Numbered from the stretch's first letter, positions 16,271 through 28,399 are shown. The stretch is 64,000 nucleotides of DNA from Neisseria sp. 83E34 (GCF_001308015.1 NZ_LGYH01000006.1:144519-208518), one strand, 5' to 3'. A program made the numbers and translations. Notes: a model not told the origin generated them from the letters alone.

Positions 16271-18400
16271 TTAATCTTTCGGCTGTTGCTCACGCGGTTC
16301 GCGAGCCGGTGCTTCCGATAATGCCTTGATAGATAGGCGTACGCGGCCGCGGTCATCCACTTCCAGCGCTTTCACATTCACGGTTTGGCCTACTTTCAAA
16401 TAGTCGGCCACATTGTTCACGCGTTCGTGTGCAATTTGGCTCACATGCACCAAGCCGTCTTTGCCCGGAAGCACGGATACGATAGCACCCACGTTGTTTT
16501 CCAAGATTTTCAACACGGTGCCTTCATATACCTTGCCCACTTCCACTTCTGCGGTAATCTCTTCGATACGGCGTTTGGCGGCTTCGCCCGCTTCCCCTGC
16601 AACTGCGGCAATGGTTACGGTGCCGTCGTCATCGATATTGATTTCGGTACCGGTTTCAGCAGTGATGGCGCGGATGGTTTCGCCGCCTTTGCCGATGACA
16701 TCGCGGATTTTATCGGGATTGATTTTCATGGCGAACAGGCGCGGAGCATGTTGCGACAGCTCTTGCGGGCCGTCAACAGCTTCTTTCATTTGCGCCAAGA
16801 TGTGCATACGCGCTTCTTTGGCCTGCTCCAAGGCAATCTGCATAATTTCTTTGGTAATGCCTTGAATTTTAATGTCCATTTGCAGCGCAGTTACACCTTC
16901 GGTAGTACCGGCTACTTTGAAGTCCATATCGCCCAAGTGGTCTTCATCGCCCAAAATATCGGTTAATACGGCGAATTTGTTGCCTTCCAAAATCAGGCCC
17001 ATGGCGATACCGGCAACGTGTGCTTTCAAAGGCACGCCGGCAGACAACAGGCTCAAACAGCCGCCGCACACGGAAGCCATTGAAGAAGAACCGTTAGACT
17101 CGGTGATTTCGGATACCACGCGCATGGTGTAGCTGAATTCTTCAGGCTCTGGCAATACAGCCACCAAAGCACGCTTGGCCAAACGGCCATGGCCGATTTC
17201 ACGGCGTTTCGGCGCGCCCATACGGCCTACCTCACCGGTAGAGTATGGCGGGAAGTTGTAGTGCAGCATGAAGCGGTCGGTGTATTCGCCGTTCAGGGCG
17301 TCAATGATTTGCTCATCGCGTGAAGTACCCAAAGTCGCCACTGCCAAAGCTTGGGTTTCACCACGGGTAAACAGTGCGGAACCGTGGGTGCGCGGCAATA
17401 CGCCTGTCTGAATATTAATCGGGCGTACGGTGCGGGTGTCGCGGCCGTCGATACGCGGTTGGCCGTCCAGAATCTGACCGCGAACCACATCTGCTTCCAG
17501 TTGCTTGAAAATGCCTTTGATTTGGTTGGCGGTAAGTGTGTCGGTTTCTTCGGTAATCAAAGATTCTTTCACTGCGCTCCAAGCCTCATCCAGCTTGGCA
17601 GTACGCGCCTGCTTCTGACGGATTTTAAATGCTTCACCAATGGTGCCGCCGGCAATCTCGCGGATTTTGGCAACCAATTCGGTGTCGGCTTCCGGCGCTT
17701 TCCAATCCCACACTTCAGGGTTCACTTCATCGGCAAATTCGTTGATGGCATCAATTACAACCTGCATTTGTTCGTGGCCGTAAACCACCGCGCCCAACAT
17801 CACATCTTCAGGCAGCACTTGCGCCTCTGATTCCACCATCAAAACAGCTTTGGCGGTACCGGCCACCACCAAATCCATTTGCGATGTTTCCAACTCGGTT
17901 TTGGTCGGGTTCAACAAATATTGGCCGTCGGCATAGCCTACGCGTGCAGCACCAATCGGGCCTGCAAACGGCACACCGCTCAACACCAGCGCGGCAGATG
18001 CGCCAATCATGGCTGGAATATCGGAATCGATTTCAGGATCGATAGACACCACCATCGCTACGATTTGGATATCGTGGTAAAAACCTTCGGGAAACAGCGG
18101 ACGAATCGGACGGTCGATCAGGCGGCTGGTGAGAATTTCTTTCTCACTTTGCTTGCCTTCGCGTTTGAAAAAGCCGCCGGGAATTTTACCGGCCGCGTAA
18201 GTACGCTCGAGATAGTCAACGGTCAGCGGGAAAAAATCCTGGCCTTCTTTTACATCTTTATTAGTGGTTACCGCCACCAGCACAACAGTGTCGCCCATAG
18301 ACACTTTTACCGCGGCGGCAGCTTGGCGGGCTACTTCACCAGTTTCCAAAGTAACGGTCTGATTACCGTATTGGAACGATTTAACATGCTTATTAAACAT
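16271..18400 (-). CDS. pnp: Polyribonucleotide nucleotidyltransferase (PNPase)
   Basis: Phosphorolytic 3'-5' exoribonuclease and degradosome component. The 709-aa protein shows the two RNase PH-like domains separated by an all-helical linker. A KH domain follows ([16 protein letters not shown], about residues 562-577), then an S1 domain ([17 protein letters not shown] onward), and a short Pro/Glu-rich tail. AAGGAAA lies upstream of the ATG. The gene commonly found upstream, rpsO, is not here. Instead a 350-base region with uptake sequences precedes it, so pnp has its own promoter. An uptake core lies in the coding sequence near 17402. Confidence 0.97.
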   Translation of the reverse strand: MFNKHVKSFQYGNQTVTLETGEVARQAAAAVKVSMGDTVVLVAVTTNKDVKEGQDFFPLTVDYLERTYAAGKIPGGFFKREGKQSEKEILTSRLIDRPIRPLFPEGFYHDIQIVAMVVSIDPEIDSDIPAMIGASAALVLSGVPFAGPIGAARVGYADGQYLLNPTKTELETSQMDLVVAGTAKAVLMVESEAQVLPEDVMLGAVVYGHEQMQVVIDAINEFADEVNPEVWDWKAPEADTELVAKIREIAGGTIGEAFKIRQKQARTAKLDEAWSAVKESLITEETDTLTANQIKGIFKQLEADVVRGQILDGQPRIDGRDTRTVRPINIQTGVLPRTHGSALFTRGETQALAVATLGTSRDEQIIDALNGEYTDRFMLHYNFPPYSTGEVGRMGAPKRREIGHGRLAKRALVAVLPEPEEFSYTMRVVSEITESNGSSSMASVCGGCLSLLSAGVPLKAHVAGIAMGLILEGNKFAVLTDILGDEDHLGDMDFKVAGTTEGVTALQMDIKIQGITKEIMQIALEQAKEARMHILAQMKEAVDGPQELSQHAPRLFAMKINPDKIRDVIGKGGETIRAITAETGTEINIDDDGTVTIAAVAGEAGEAAKRRIEEITAEVEVGKVYEGTVLKILENNVGAIVSVLPGKDGLVHVSQIAHERVNNVADYLKVGQTVNVKALEVDDRGRVRLSIKALSEAPAREPREQQPKD

Positions 18401-18769
18401 TTGGTTTCCTTTTTATTATTAAGGCCGCCGCTGCTAAAACACTAACCATATATACTGATTTTCAAAACACATGGTTAGGGTTTCAGACAGGCATGCGGCA
18501 AGAGTTGAACACATTTTCAGACAGGCATTCAAACCAAATGCCTGTCTGAAGAATATAGCTGTGAAACACATTTTCATTCACGTCGGCAAACCACAGCAGA
18601 TAATATTGGGACTGGATTTATTGCTTCGGAAAATCCCTCTCTATGGGCTAAAGCCGACTAACAACAGTAGAAAGTTAAGTCACAGCTAATACAAGCGGAT
18701 TATGCCACAAAAATGTTTGCTTGGGGCGGCGGAAAATGCGTTTCCACCCTCTTTCCGCCACTTCAAAGT
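18401..18769. other. Intergenic region upstream of pnp, no gene seen
   Basis: Contains reverse uptake sequences near 18481 and 18515 and a forward one near 18539. The last two form a reverse-then-forward inverted pair at 18515-18550. It should contain the pnp promoter. I see no credible coding frame or RNA gene. Confidence 0.6.
18728..18759 (-). terminator. Possible weak hairpin after the feo genes
   Basis: GGCGGAAA and TTTCCGCC arms with a 16-base loop lie 10 bases downstream of the last feo gene. No T-run follows, so intrinsic termination is uncertain. Confidence 0.35.
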
Positions 18770-18916
18770 CTAATGGCAACCGCCACTTTTACCGCCGCAA
18801 CGGTCACAACCGCCACAAGCACCCGCTTTATCCGATTTCGGCTTAAACACATATTTCCGCATCAGATAAGCTGCGCATACAATCACGATTAAACCGACAA
18901 TAATATATTGTTCCAT
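18770..18916 (-). CDS. FeoB-associated Cys-rich small membrane protein
   Basis: 48-aa protein. It starts MEQYIIVGLIVIVCAAYLM, a single N-terminal membrane helix, followed by a basic stretch (RKYVFKPKSDK) and a Cys/Gly-rich tail with motifs CGGCDRCGG and GGCH, four Cys plus a final His. The ATG overlaps the feoB stop by one base (TGATG), so translation is probably coupled. Small Cys-rich proteins of this kind often follow feoB, where they occupy the place of FeoC. The Cys cluster may bind Fe2+ or an Fe-S cluster; that role is inference. Confidence 0.85.
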   Translation of the reverse strand: MEQYIIVGLIVIVCAAYLMRKYVFKPKSDKAGACGGCDRCGGKSGGCH

Positions 18917-20778
18917 CACAGTATCCTTGAACTAATTTGATACACGATAAAGGCAAACACATAAGCCAAAGCAAACAGATAAGCCGTAATCATCCAAGTT
19001 TGTTTCGCCGATTTGGTCTCACGCTTAATCACAGCCAAAGTGGCCGCACACATCGGCGCATAAACATACCAGGCCAAGAAGGCGAAAGCTGTCGGCAAAC
19101 CCCAACTTTCATTCACAATCGGAATCAAGGCATTTTGCACGGCATCCTCTGATGCATTTGCACCCACGGCATAAACTGTACCCAAGGCAGCCACCACAAC
19201 TTCACGCGCTGCAATACCCGGAATCATGGCAATACACATCTGCCAAGTGAAGCCCAAAGGCTCGAATATCGGCTGAATCCAACGGCCTAAAGTACCGGCA
19301 AAACTGTAATCGATCGCCGCTCCGGTTACACCTTCCGGAGGAGCCGGAAAGCTTACCAAAAACCACAACACCACACTCACTGCAAAAATAATCGTACCGG
19401 CACGTTTCAGGAACGCCCACACCCGCTCCCACAAGCTGACAATGATGTGTTTGAAATTCGGCATACGGAACGTAGGCAATTCCATTAACAAAGGAAACTG
19501 CTGCATACCGCCTTTGCGGCGTGCAAACCATTTCATCATAAATGCCGCTAATCCAGCCGACACAATACCTGCTACATACAGCCCGAACAGTGTCAAGCCC
19601 TGTAAGTTAAACACGCCCCACACCGTCTTCTCCGGTATCAAAGCTGCAATAATCAGCGCATACACCGGCAAACGCGCAGAGCAAGTAAGCATAGGTGCAA
19701 TCGCGATGGTTACCAAACGCTCGCGCGGGTCATGGATGGTTCGTGCCGACATCACGGCAGGCACCGCACAGGCAAAACTGGAGAGCAGCGGAATAAACGC
19801 CCTGCCCGACAAACCGGTTTTTGCCAACATGTTATCCAACAAAAATGCTGCGCGCGGCAAATAACCCGAATCTTCCAAAAGCAGGATAAAAGCAAACAAA
19901 ATCGTAATCTGCGGCAAAAACACCAATACACTGCCCACACCGGCAATCACACCGTTTACCAGCAAATCCTGCAAAATCCCTTCGGGCACAACCGTTGCCA
20001 CCCACTCGCCCACAGAACCGAAAAATCCTTCAATCGCATCCATAATAGGTGCAGACCACGAATAAACAGCCTGAAATACCAGCAATAAAATAACCAGCAG
20101 CACAATCATGCCCCAAATAGGATGCAGCACAAAATTGTCCAAACTCCTGTGCCACGCGGGCAGGGTCATTTTCGTTTCCACCACCTGCTCAAGAATACTT
20201 TCCACTTCGGCATATAATTGATTACTGTCTAAAGCTTCCAATGCTTTCAGTGCAGCTTCTCCATTCAACTGTTTGCCGTAATGAGGCAGATTACGTACCG
20301 CCTCGCGCACACCGCGTATTCCCTCTTTACTAATCGCCACCGTTTCCAGCACCGGCACACCCAGTAACTCACTAAGCTTCGCCGCATTGATTTTCAAGCC
20401 GCGCGAACGTGCCACATCACTGAGATTCAGCGACACAGCCATCGGCAACCCTAAAGTTTTCAATTCCAGAATCATGCGTAAAGTCATACGCAGATTGGTG
20501 GCATCGGCAACCGCAATAATCCCGCTCATTTGCTGACCAAGCCTACCCAGCACCATATCACGCGCAACAGCTTCATCCAAACTGGTTGTACGCAGGCTGT
20601 AAGTGCCAGGTAAATCAATAATATGGATGGATTTATCATCCACAAACACACCCTCGCGCCTGTCAACCGTTACACCCGGGTAATTGGCCACTTTGGCATT
20701 TGAACCTGTCAAACCATTAAACAAAACGGTCTTGCCGCAATTAGGCGCGCCTACCAGTGCAAAATAACTTAAATCCAT
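18916..20778 (-). CDS. feoB: Ferrous iron transporter FeoB
   Basis: Inner-membrane Fe2+ permease with an N-terminal G-protein domain. The 620-aa protein shows G1 GAPNCGKT (residues 10-17), G3 DLPGTYSL and G4 NLSD. A helical regulatory domain follows, then about eight membrane helices with the two gate repeats (LPRAAFLLDNMLAK..GRAFIPLLSSFACAVPA and GIAAREVVVAALG). It is shorter than the E. coli protein but fits the compact neisserial form. feoA lies 86 bases upstream and the Cys-rich partner overlaps its stop. Confidence 0.96.
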   Translation of the reverse strand: MDLSYFALVGAPNCGKTVLFNGLTGSNAKVANYPGVTVDRREGVFVDDKSIHIIDLPGTYSLRTTSLDEAVARDMVLGRLGQQMSGIIAVADATNLRMTLRMILELKTLGLPMAVSLNLSDVARSRGLKINAAKLSELLGVPVLETVAISKEGIRGVREAVRNLPHYGKQLNGEAALKALEALDSNQLYAEVESILEQVVETKMTLPAWHRSLDNFVLHPIWGMIVLLVILLLVFQAVYSWSAPIMDAIEGFFGSVGEWVATVVPEGILQDLLVNGVIAGVGSVLVFLPQITILFAFILLLEDSGYLPRAAFLLDNMLAKTGLSGRAFIPLLSSFACAVPAVMSARTIHDPRERLVTIAIAPMLTCSARLPVYALIIAALIPEKTVWGVFNLQGLTLFGLYVAGIVSAGLAAFMMKWFARRKGGMQQFPLLMELPTFRMPNFKHIIVSLWERVWAFLKRAGTIIFAVSVVLWFLVSFPAPPEGVTGAAIDYSFAGTLGRWIQPIFEPLGFTWQMCIAMIPGIAAREVVVAALGTVYAVGANASEDAVQNALIPIVNESWGLPTAFAFLAWYVYAPMCAATLAVIKRETKSAKQTWMITAYLFALAYVFAFIVYQISSRIL

Positions 20779-20864
20779 TTGTGTATTCCTCTTATTTCAA
20801 CATTCTTAAAACATTTGCCGAAGATGGACAAAATCTAAGAATGCCTGTCTGAAAATATTATTAG

Positions 20865-21125
20865 TTATATAGCTCGACAGAGAATTTTATTGGCTTCCGC
20901 CTGACGCAAAGAAAACTGCGATTGATTACCCAAGCGCACAGCATAAGGCCCTTTACCCAATATACCGACTGCTATTACCTCAAGCGGCATCCCACAAGAA
21001 AATCCCAAATCAGCCAAACGGCGGCTGACCAACGGATCCAGCTCGCCGAAAACCTCACTGGGCGCAATAGAATCAATTTGCACCCGACTACCTTTAGTGA
21101 GGCTCGATAAAGGTACGACAGACAT
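20865..21125 (-). CDS. feoA: Ferrous iron transport accessory protein FeoA
   Basis: 86-aa SH3-like cytosolic protein required for full FeoB activity. It has the FeoA beta-barrel pattern: an MSVVPLSSLTKGSRVQI start, the RRLADLGFSCGMPLEV core, and VRLGNQSQFSLRQAEANKI at the end. AGAGGATAT precedes the ATG. It is the first gene of feoA-feoB-Cys-rich partner and diverges from leuS. A candidate Fur-type palindrome lies 160 bases upstream. Confidence 0.92.
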   Translation of the reverse strand: MSVVPLSSLTKGSRVQIDSIAPSEVFGELDPLVSRRLADLGFSCGMPLEVIAVGILGKGPYAVRLGNQSQFSLRQAEANKILCRAI

Positions 21126-21284
21126 AAAATATCCTCTCTATGTAAATAAAAAAAAATCATAATAAAAACAGTGAAGCTTGATTATTGTCCAAGCAATATC
21201 ATCTTATTTGCATAATTAATCAATCGCTTGAAGACTTTATGATAGATTGAGTTTAAGTATACTCTTTATGTAATTATATATAAT

Positions 21285-21299
21285 TAATAATAATTATTA
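21285..21299. promoter_or_regulatory. Candidate Fur-type 7-1-7 palindrome upstream of feoA
   Basis: TAATAAT-A-ATTATTA is a perfect 7-1-7 palindrome resembling the Fur heptad TGATAAT-N-ATTATCA (five of seven bases per half). It is in a very AT-rich divergent region, so chance is a real possibility. Confidence 0.3.
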
Positions 21300-21360
21300 A
21301 TTGAGAAAACTCAATATTCATTTTCAGACAGGCATAGGTTTTCCCAACTCTACTCAATAA

Positions 21361-24036
<2,676 letters not shown>

Positions 24037-24107
24037 GGCAGAGATCATCTGAAATCAATTGCTTTCATAGCCATTTCAAATTGACATAATCATATCTTTA
24101 CAATACA

Positions 24108-24140
24108 AAGCCTGTCTGAAACGTTTTCAGACAGGCTAAA
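24108..24140. terminator. Uptake-sequence hairpin after leuS
   Basis: Inverted AAGCCTGTCTGAA pair with short loop. It is directly abutted by the left end of a MITE. Confidence 0.75.
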
Positions 24141-24316
24141 ACCTTTGTAAAAATAGTCTGTTAACGAAATTTGACGCATAAAAATGTGTTGAAAAATTTT
24201 CAATTAACTAAACCTTTCTTATTTTGAGTAAAAAGTAGGCAAAATCAGCAAGATTTTTCATTTTGAGAATTTTATTGAGCATAAAATTGTAGTAACTTAT
24301 GTTATTGCAAAGGTCT
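24139..24316. mobile_element. MITE with IS1106-type ends
   Basis: About 178 bp bounded by AACCTTTGTAAAAATAG on the left and TTATTGCAAAGGTCTC on the right, so the ACCTTTG/CAAAGGT ends are inverted. The interior is AT-rich and non-coding and contains the GTTAACGAAATTTGACGCAT stretch that I recall from a dispersed repeat in meningococcal genomes. The end sequence matches the end of the adjoining IS1106-type remnant, suggesting it is mobilised by that transposase. Confidence 0.65.
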
Positions 24317-24531
24317 CCGGCTGTGCCATTGGCCGGGTAGATGGCTTTGAACATGGATAACGGAGGATAGGCGGGACAGCCGCGGCGTTCTCGAAGGTGG
24401 CGGGTTTTTTGATGATTCAAGTAATGCTCGATCGGCCTCCAACCAATCACTTGCTCGAGCTTCAATAAGGGGAAGCGATCGATGTGTTTGGCAATCATGG
24501 CTTGTGCGGTTTGCTGAAAGAAGGTGCTTAT
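24317..24531 (-). pseudogene. Truncated IS1106-type transposase fragment
   Basis: Codes for the N-terminus of an IS5-family transposase (STFFQQTAQAMIAKHIDRF, then RPAYPPLSMFKA). I recognise this as the neisserial IS1106 type. Three lesions are visible. The expected ATG start (24531-24529) is ATA. The frame shifts after SMFKA, since GQWHS continues in another frame. Everything beyond about 65 residues, including the DDE catalytic residues, is absent. It cannot encode an active transposase. Confidence 0.75.
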
Positions 24532-24598
24532 GAAAAATCCCCTAAATGTCTTGGTAGGGAATTTAGGGGATTGGGTGGGGAATTTTACAAAGGTCTCT
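24317..24598 (-). mobile_element. IS1106-type (IS5 family) remnant, 3' part lost
   Basis: The right-hand boundary is AGAGACCTTTGTAAAATTCC on the minus strand, the expected IS end. The element runs through the leader (with a CCCTAAAT...ATTTAGGGG inverted pair) into the first codons of the transposase, then stops abruptly where the MITE begins. The rest of the element is missing. Confidence 0.7.
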
Positions 24599-24625
24599 GC
24601 CTGTCTGAATGATTCAAACAAGCAT
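24598..24625. terminator. Degenerate uptake-sequence pair downstream of pilX
   Basis: An exact forward TGCCTGTCTGAA at 24598-24609 faces a decayed reverse copy (TTCAAACAAGCAT). It overlaps the end of the IS remnant and lies downstream of the minus-strand pilin operon. Confidence 0.4.
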
Positions 24626-24791
24626 TGCTGTTTCAATATTAAGGCTTCAACAACGCTAGTTCATCATGGCTCCAAGTATACTCATGCTAACCGGACATCT
24701 CCTGAAATCAACAGAACTCAAGATATCCGCTGTAAGGCCAAGTATAACAGGACGATTTTTTCAGTTTATTTGCGATATCAAGATAATCAAC

Positions 24792-25232
24792 CTACAACTC
24801 ATCTAATGAAGCCCGACATTTACTTGGATCCACGGCATCGCTTCTTGCTGCTTCCGAACTTTGGCAAAATAAAGTATTACCAAACCTATCAATTCTTACT
24901 GAATATTTATATCCGGTATCCGCTTTGGGTATTGCCACAATATGGTTCTCAGCCGAAGCAATATCATACTTATCTGTTACCGTTCGATCTACGGTACTCC
25001 GCGCATCTACAAGCCATCCTGCAACATCATCTTGTTGCCAACCTGGATGGGCGATCATTTCTTTTTTTATCAAGCTTTGAACCTGTATTAACGCCGCTCT
25101 TGCGTTAGTAACATTCCCCCGTTCGACATAACGAATATAAGAAGGCATAGCAATCGCTACCAATATCGCCAATATTGCTACTGCCATCAACACTTCAATC
25201 AGAGTAAAACCTTGGGATTTTATTTTTATCAT
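24792..25232 (-). CDS. pilX: Type IV minor pilin, PilX/PilL position
   Basis: 146-aa type IV pilin-like protein. A short basic leader (MIKIKSQG) is followed by the mature N-terminus FTLIEVLMAVAILAILV with Glu5, then an all-periplasmic domain with two Cys near the C-terminus for the D-region disulfide. I chose ATG 25232, 7 bases after an AGG. ATG 25235 is equally near, and ATG 25250 lacks a ribosome site. It is the last gene of the dnaB-pilHIJK-pilX cluster, whose equivalent in meningococcus encodes PilX (aggregation, adhesion). Length and position fit pilX or pilL; the sequence alone does not separate them. Confidence 0.8.
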   Translation of the reverse strand: MIKIKSQGFTLIEVLMAVAILAILVAIAMPSYIRYVERGNVTNARAALIQVQSLIKKEMIAHPGWQQDDVAGWLVDARSTVDRTVTDKYDIASAENHIVAIPKADTGYKYSVRIDRFGNTLFCQSSEAARSDAVDPSKCRASLDEL

Positions 25233-25354
25233 CATAATACCTAATTGCATTACTGGTCGTCATTTTGTATAGTAGGCTGCTTTCGTCCTAGCCCAAAACA
25301 AGCCTAATCGTATTTACATCCCAAAGTGGGAACAGGATAAATTGAGCAAATAAT

Positions 25355-25963
25355 TTAACTGTTGTATACACCTTCAACAAAAGATTGTAAAGTTACAGAA
25401 GTATTTTCATTTTTCCCCCAAGCTCGGGCAGTAACACGATAAATAACGCGAATCGAACCGTCCGGTTGTGACGTTGAACCTAATACTTCGATAATATAAC
25501 GTGGATTTTTTTCAGCTAAGTCCTCTGAAACAACATATGTTCTATACTTATCTTTAATTTTAGTTTCAAACAAGAGCTTTTTGTCATCTGCTTTACGTTC
25601 CCACGCGTTAACCCCTGCGCACTCTTTCTCACAAGCTGTAATCTTTAGAGTTACTTCCGATGTATTAATGGTTTTTTCTGGAGAACTGACATCAGCCTGT
25701 GCACATAACCCTCCGGAACAATCTGCACTAAACGTAACATCCGAAAAGCTGCCAATATCTGTTTCCCCCTGTCTTAGCGCAGCCTCTGCCAATGAAAATG
25801 CATGTTTCCGATCTGAATCGTTACTGCTGATACGCATCTCAGTATTATACGATTGTGTTGCCGCAATAACTAAAAAAGCTATCACAAACATCATTACCAA
25901 AACCATAAAAAGGGAAAAACCTTTTTGTTCGGTCGGCTGAACTATGGTTAACGGTCTGCGCAT
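25355..25963 (-). CDS. pilK: Minor pilin PilK (PilX_N/GspK-type)
   Basis: 202-aa prepilin-like protein. The leader ends QKG and the mature part starts FSLFMVLVMMFVIAFLVIAATQ, a long hydrophobic helix that lacks Glu5. Absence of Glu5 is typical of the GspK-like tip subunit. The periplasmic domain has four Cys. The ATG lies 16 bases inside the end of pilJ, so the two are tightly coupled. The likely role is in the priming complex for pilus assembly and DNA uptake. Confidence 0.85.
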   Translation of the reverse strand: MRRPLTIVQPTEQKGFSLFMVLVMMFVIAFLVIAATQSYNTEMRISSNDSDRKHAFSLAEAALRQGETDIGSFSDVTFSADCSGGLCAQADVSSPEKTINTSEVTLKITACEKECAGVNAWERKADDKKLLFETKIKDKYRTYVVSEDLAEKNPRYIIEVLGSTSQPDGSIRVIYRVTARAWGKNENTSVTLQSFVEGVYNS

Positions 25964-27045
25964 CGGTTTCCTCCTCGAATGTTCGCATCAATATTATAGA
26001 TATGTACATTACCCGCAATTTCTCGTGAAGCAGCATTAGACATAAGCTGTCCTTCTGCCGCTATATTATTACGGTTTAATACCAAACGGATACTCGCTAA
26101 CGGGCGATTAGATCGAGTGGCTTCAGGTTTGTCGGTAAAGCTAAACGTTTCGGGTGCGCTGGCTGCAACAACATCTGTGTCAATCTCCGGATCAATTCCC
26201 TGACATTTATGCACATAACCATACAAAATATCCATACGGTCAATACCTGATAATAACAATTGAGGAGTTTCCCACTTTCCATCAACACCTAATCGAATAC
26301 GGTAAAATCCCCTTTCTCTTCCGGTAGGCGTACCTACAACATAAATATTAACCACATATTTAGCAAGTGAAACTTCATGCCTTACAGCTGGAGAAATTAT
26401 TGAATTATGCAGTGCTTGATCTAATGTCAATACATTTTGATTTTTACTAATAATGGAATAACGACCCAATGTATTGCATGTACTGATAGCTACAAAAGAA
26501 TTATTTGCTAAGTGATTAGTAGCAACATCACTGGCTGCATTAATAGTAATGGTGTTCGTACCCACTTCGGTAACGGCTGGAGAACCTTCACCATATTGGA
26601 ATACCACTGCATCTGATTGGGCTGTAAAGTTATTGATACCGGTTGCAGCCGAAAATCTATTCTTATCAATACTTTTCACCCCTTCGGAAAGCTCCACAGT
26701 ATCTGAAAATTGAAATCCGACCAATCTACGGATATCGGTTTTAGATTCTTCATCAGTAACCACCGTAATGTTCCTAGCCTGATCCAAACTATTAATATTA
26801 AAACAACCAAAACCACCTGCCATTCGCGCGTCATGCACCACCATATTTGAAACATTTCTAATATCTTGTTGTGCATTCAAACGGGCAATAGCCACGTCAT
26901 TAACTTTACGAGCCGCAAAGTAACCTGCTCCTACCGCAATCAAGATAATCATACTGAGCAGGCTGGCTACCATAAATTCAATAATAGAAAATCCTTTTGT
27001 TTTTTTTACATAACGGCCAATATAAAATTTATTTTTCATTTTCAT
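25948..27045 (-). CDS. pilJ: Minor pilin PilJ (PilW family)
   Basis: 365-aa prepilin-like protein, the largest of the cluster, as PilW/GspJ types are. A long basic leader (KNKFYIGRYVKKTKG) precedes FSIIEFMVASLLSMIILI with Glu5 present. The C-terminal domain contains a few Cys, and SNAASREIAGNVHIYNID lies near the end. The ATG follows the pilI stop with no gap (TAAATG), and GGA six bases upstream is a plausible ribosome site. It is co-transcribed with pilH, pilI and pilK. Confidence 0.88.
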   Translation of the reverse strand: MKMKNKFYIGRYVKKTKGFSIIEFMVASLLSMIILIAVGAGYFAARKVNDVAIARLNAQQDIRNVSNMVVHDARMAGGFGCFNINSLDQARNITVVTDEESKTDIRRLVGFQFSDTVELSEGVKSIDKNRFSAATGINNFTAQSDAVVFQYGEGSPAVTEVGTNTITINAASDVATNHLANNSFVAISTCNTLGRYSIISKNQNVLTLDQALHNSIISPAVRHEVSLAKYVVNIYVVGTPTGRERGFYRIRLGVDGKWETPQLLLSGIDRMDILYGYVHKCQGIDPEIDTDVVAASAPETFSFTDKPEATRSNRPLASIRLVLNRNNIAAEGQLMSNAASREIAGNVHIYNIDANIRGGNRCADR

Positions 27046-27675
27046 TTAATCCGTAACGCGCGCCTGATAAGTATAAACAGCCCTTCCATCAACAACATTC
27101 ACACCCCTGCCTGTTTGTGTGGCCTGATTCTCAGTATCCATCTGCCATAGAACTTTAATCACAGTATATGCAGGGACGCTAGCCGCTTCTGCACAATTCC
27201 AATTTACATTACCATTTGCCAACGTAGGTTCGCCGTCGCTATTATCGCGACAAATATGAATCCGAAATTCGGCATCAGGTAAGTTATTTGCTAGTGTTTG
27301 TCTGAAATTACACATATGTCGCAATGCTAATTGAGTTTTATTAATATCATTACCAATATTTAAAGGAGTGCAGTTTTCTGGATTTACGTCATCAATATTA
27401 CTGCGGTAGATGTCATATTGTTTTCTATTCCACCTAACACCCACCATATCATTATTTGTGCGATTTAAGGTACGCTCCTCCAATGTAGGGTTCATCAGCA
27501 TACCTTCAATCAGATTCTGAGTGGCTTGTGCAACAATCGTTTGATTTTCCGCTTCACGCACGCCTGAAACTGTTCTGAGCTGTGTTGCCAACAAAACCAG
27601 CACACCCAAGCCGAGCATCAACATGGATATCAACACTTCTATCAGCGTGGCACCTTTTTGCTTTTGAGTAACCAT
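27046..27675 (-). CDS. pilI: Minor pilin PilI (PilV family)
   Basis: 209-aa prepilin-like protein. Leader MVTQKQKG is followed by ATLIEVLISMLMLGLGVLVLL with Glu5, the PilV/GspI pattern. The periplasmic part has paired Cys. It lies 46 bases after pilH and abuts pilJ. The expected role is as a core minor pilin with PilH, PilJ and PilK at the pilus tip. Confidence 0.88.
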   Translation of the reverse strand: MVTQKQKGATLIEVLISMLMLGLGVLVLLATQLRTVSGVREAENQTIVAQATQNLIEGMLMNPTLEERTLNRTNNDMVGVRWNRKQYDIYRSNIDDVNPENCTPLNIGNDINKTQLALRHMCNFRQTLANNLPDAEFRIHICRDNSDGEPTLANGNVNWNCAEAASVPAYTVIKVLWQMDTENQATQTGRGVNVVDGRAVYTYQARVTD

Positions 27676-27721
27676 TACCCCACCCTTCCGATTTTTTGTA
27701 AGACCGTTTTTTTCATTATCT

Positions 27722-28399
27722 TCATTTCTCTAAAAAAGTGCATTTCTTATTATTGGGATCCAAAATTTCCGATTTCTTACAAGTCTGTAACCTGCCGCTT
27801 CCATCAAACAAAAGAACTTGCGCTCTGCTTTTTTGTTTATTTTGTGGCTGTTTGTCGGTCAAAACAATTTTAATGATACCGTTGGCAGGCGAAGAAGTAA
27901 TCACGCCTTGTTGTTGATAGTTCACCCTCACGAAAGACCCATTTGGCATATAACCAGCTGCACGGGCTTGTTCAGCTGAACTCTTCACAGGATTATAATT
28001 TAGTGCAGGATCTAAATTATCAAACAAAAAGCGCATGGAGCTTCGGGATGGAACATTTAACACTACTGTCCGCAAAGGTATGTCCTCATCATCAAACTTA
28101 TTGTTTTTATTCTTATCAGCAAATGCTGCATAGCCCTCTACCTGAGAAGATTTACAATAATTATTGGGCTTACCCGCATCCGATATATCAACAGGGCAAA
28201 TATAAACCGGCACACCAATCCTCACCGCTTCCGCTCGCGCGAGGCGGAACAAATTCGCCATTTGCTCAGCTTTATTCGCGATACGGCGCTCGGCAATCCA
28301 TTCAGACATATTGGGATAAGCAATCAAAGACATGATGGCAAATATAGCAATAACCACCATTAATTCGACTAAGGTAAAACCTTTTTGATTTGAATACAT
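27722..28399 (-). CDS. pilH: Minor pilin PilH (FimT/GspH family)
   Basis: 225-aa prepilin-like protein. Leader MYSNQKG precedes FTLVELMVVIAIFAIMSLIAY with Glu5, then an ERRIANKAEQMANLFRLARAEA helix typical of FimT/GspH. I chose ATG 28399 because AGGTG lies just upstream. An in-frame GTG at 28408 overlaps that ribosome site and is less likely. It is the first pilin gene after dnaB, 158 bases away. Spacing with a low-GC gap suggests it has its own promoter. Confidence 0.88.
   Translation of the reverse strand: MYSNQKGFTLVELMVVIAIFAIMSLIAYPNMSEWIAERRIANKAEQMANLFRLARAEAVRIGVPVYICPVDISDAGKPNNYCKSSQVEGYAAFADKNKNNKFDDEDIPLRTVVLNVPSRSSMRFLFDNLDPALNYNPVKSSAEQARAAGYMPNGSFVRVNYQQQGVITSSPANGIIKIVLTDKQPQNKQKSRAQVLLFDGSGRLQTCKKSEILDPNNKKCTFLEK

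Noticed and set aside
24524..25108. 194-codon plus-strand frame over the IS remnant and pilX
   Set aside because: It is the reverse of pilX and the IS leader; no motif, low complexity.
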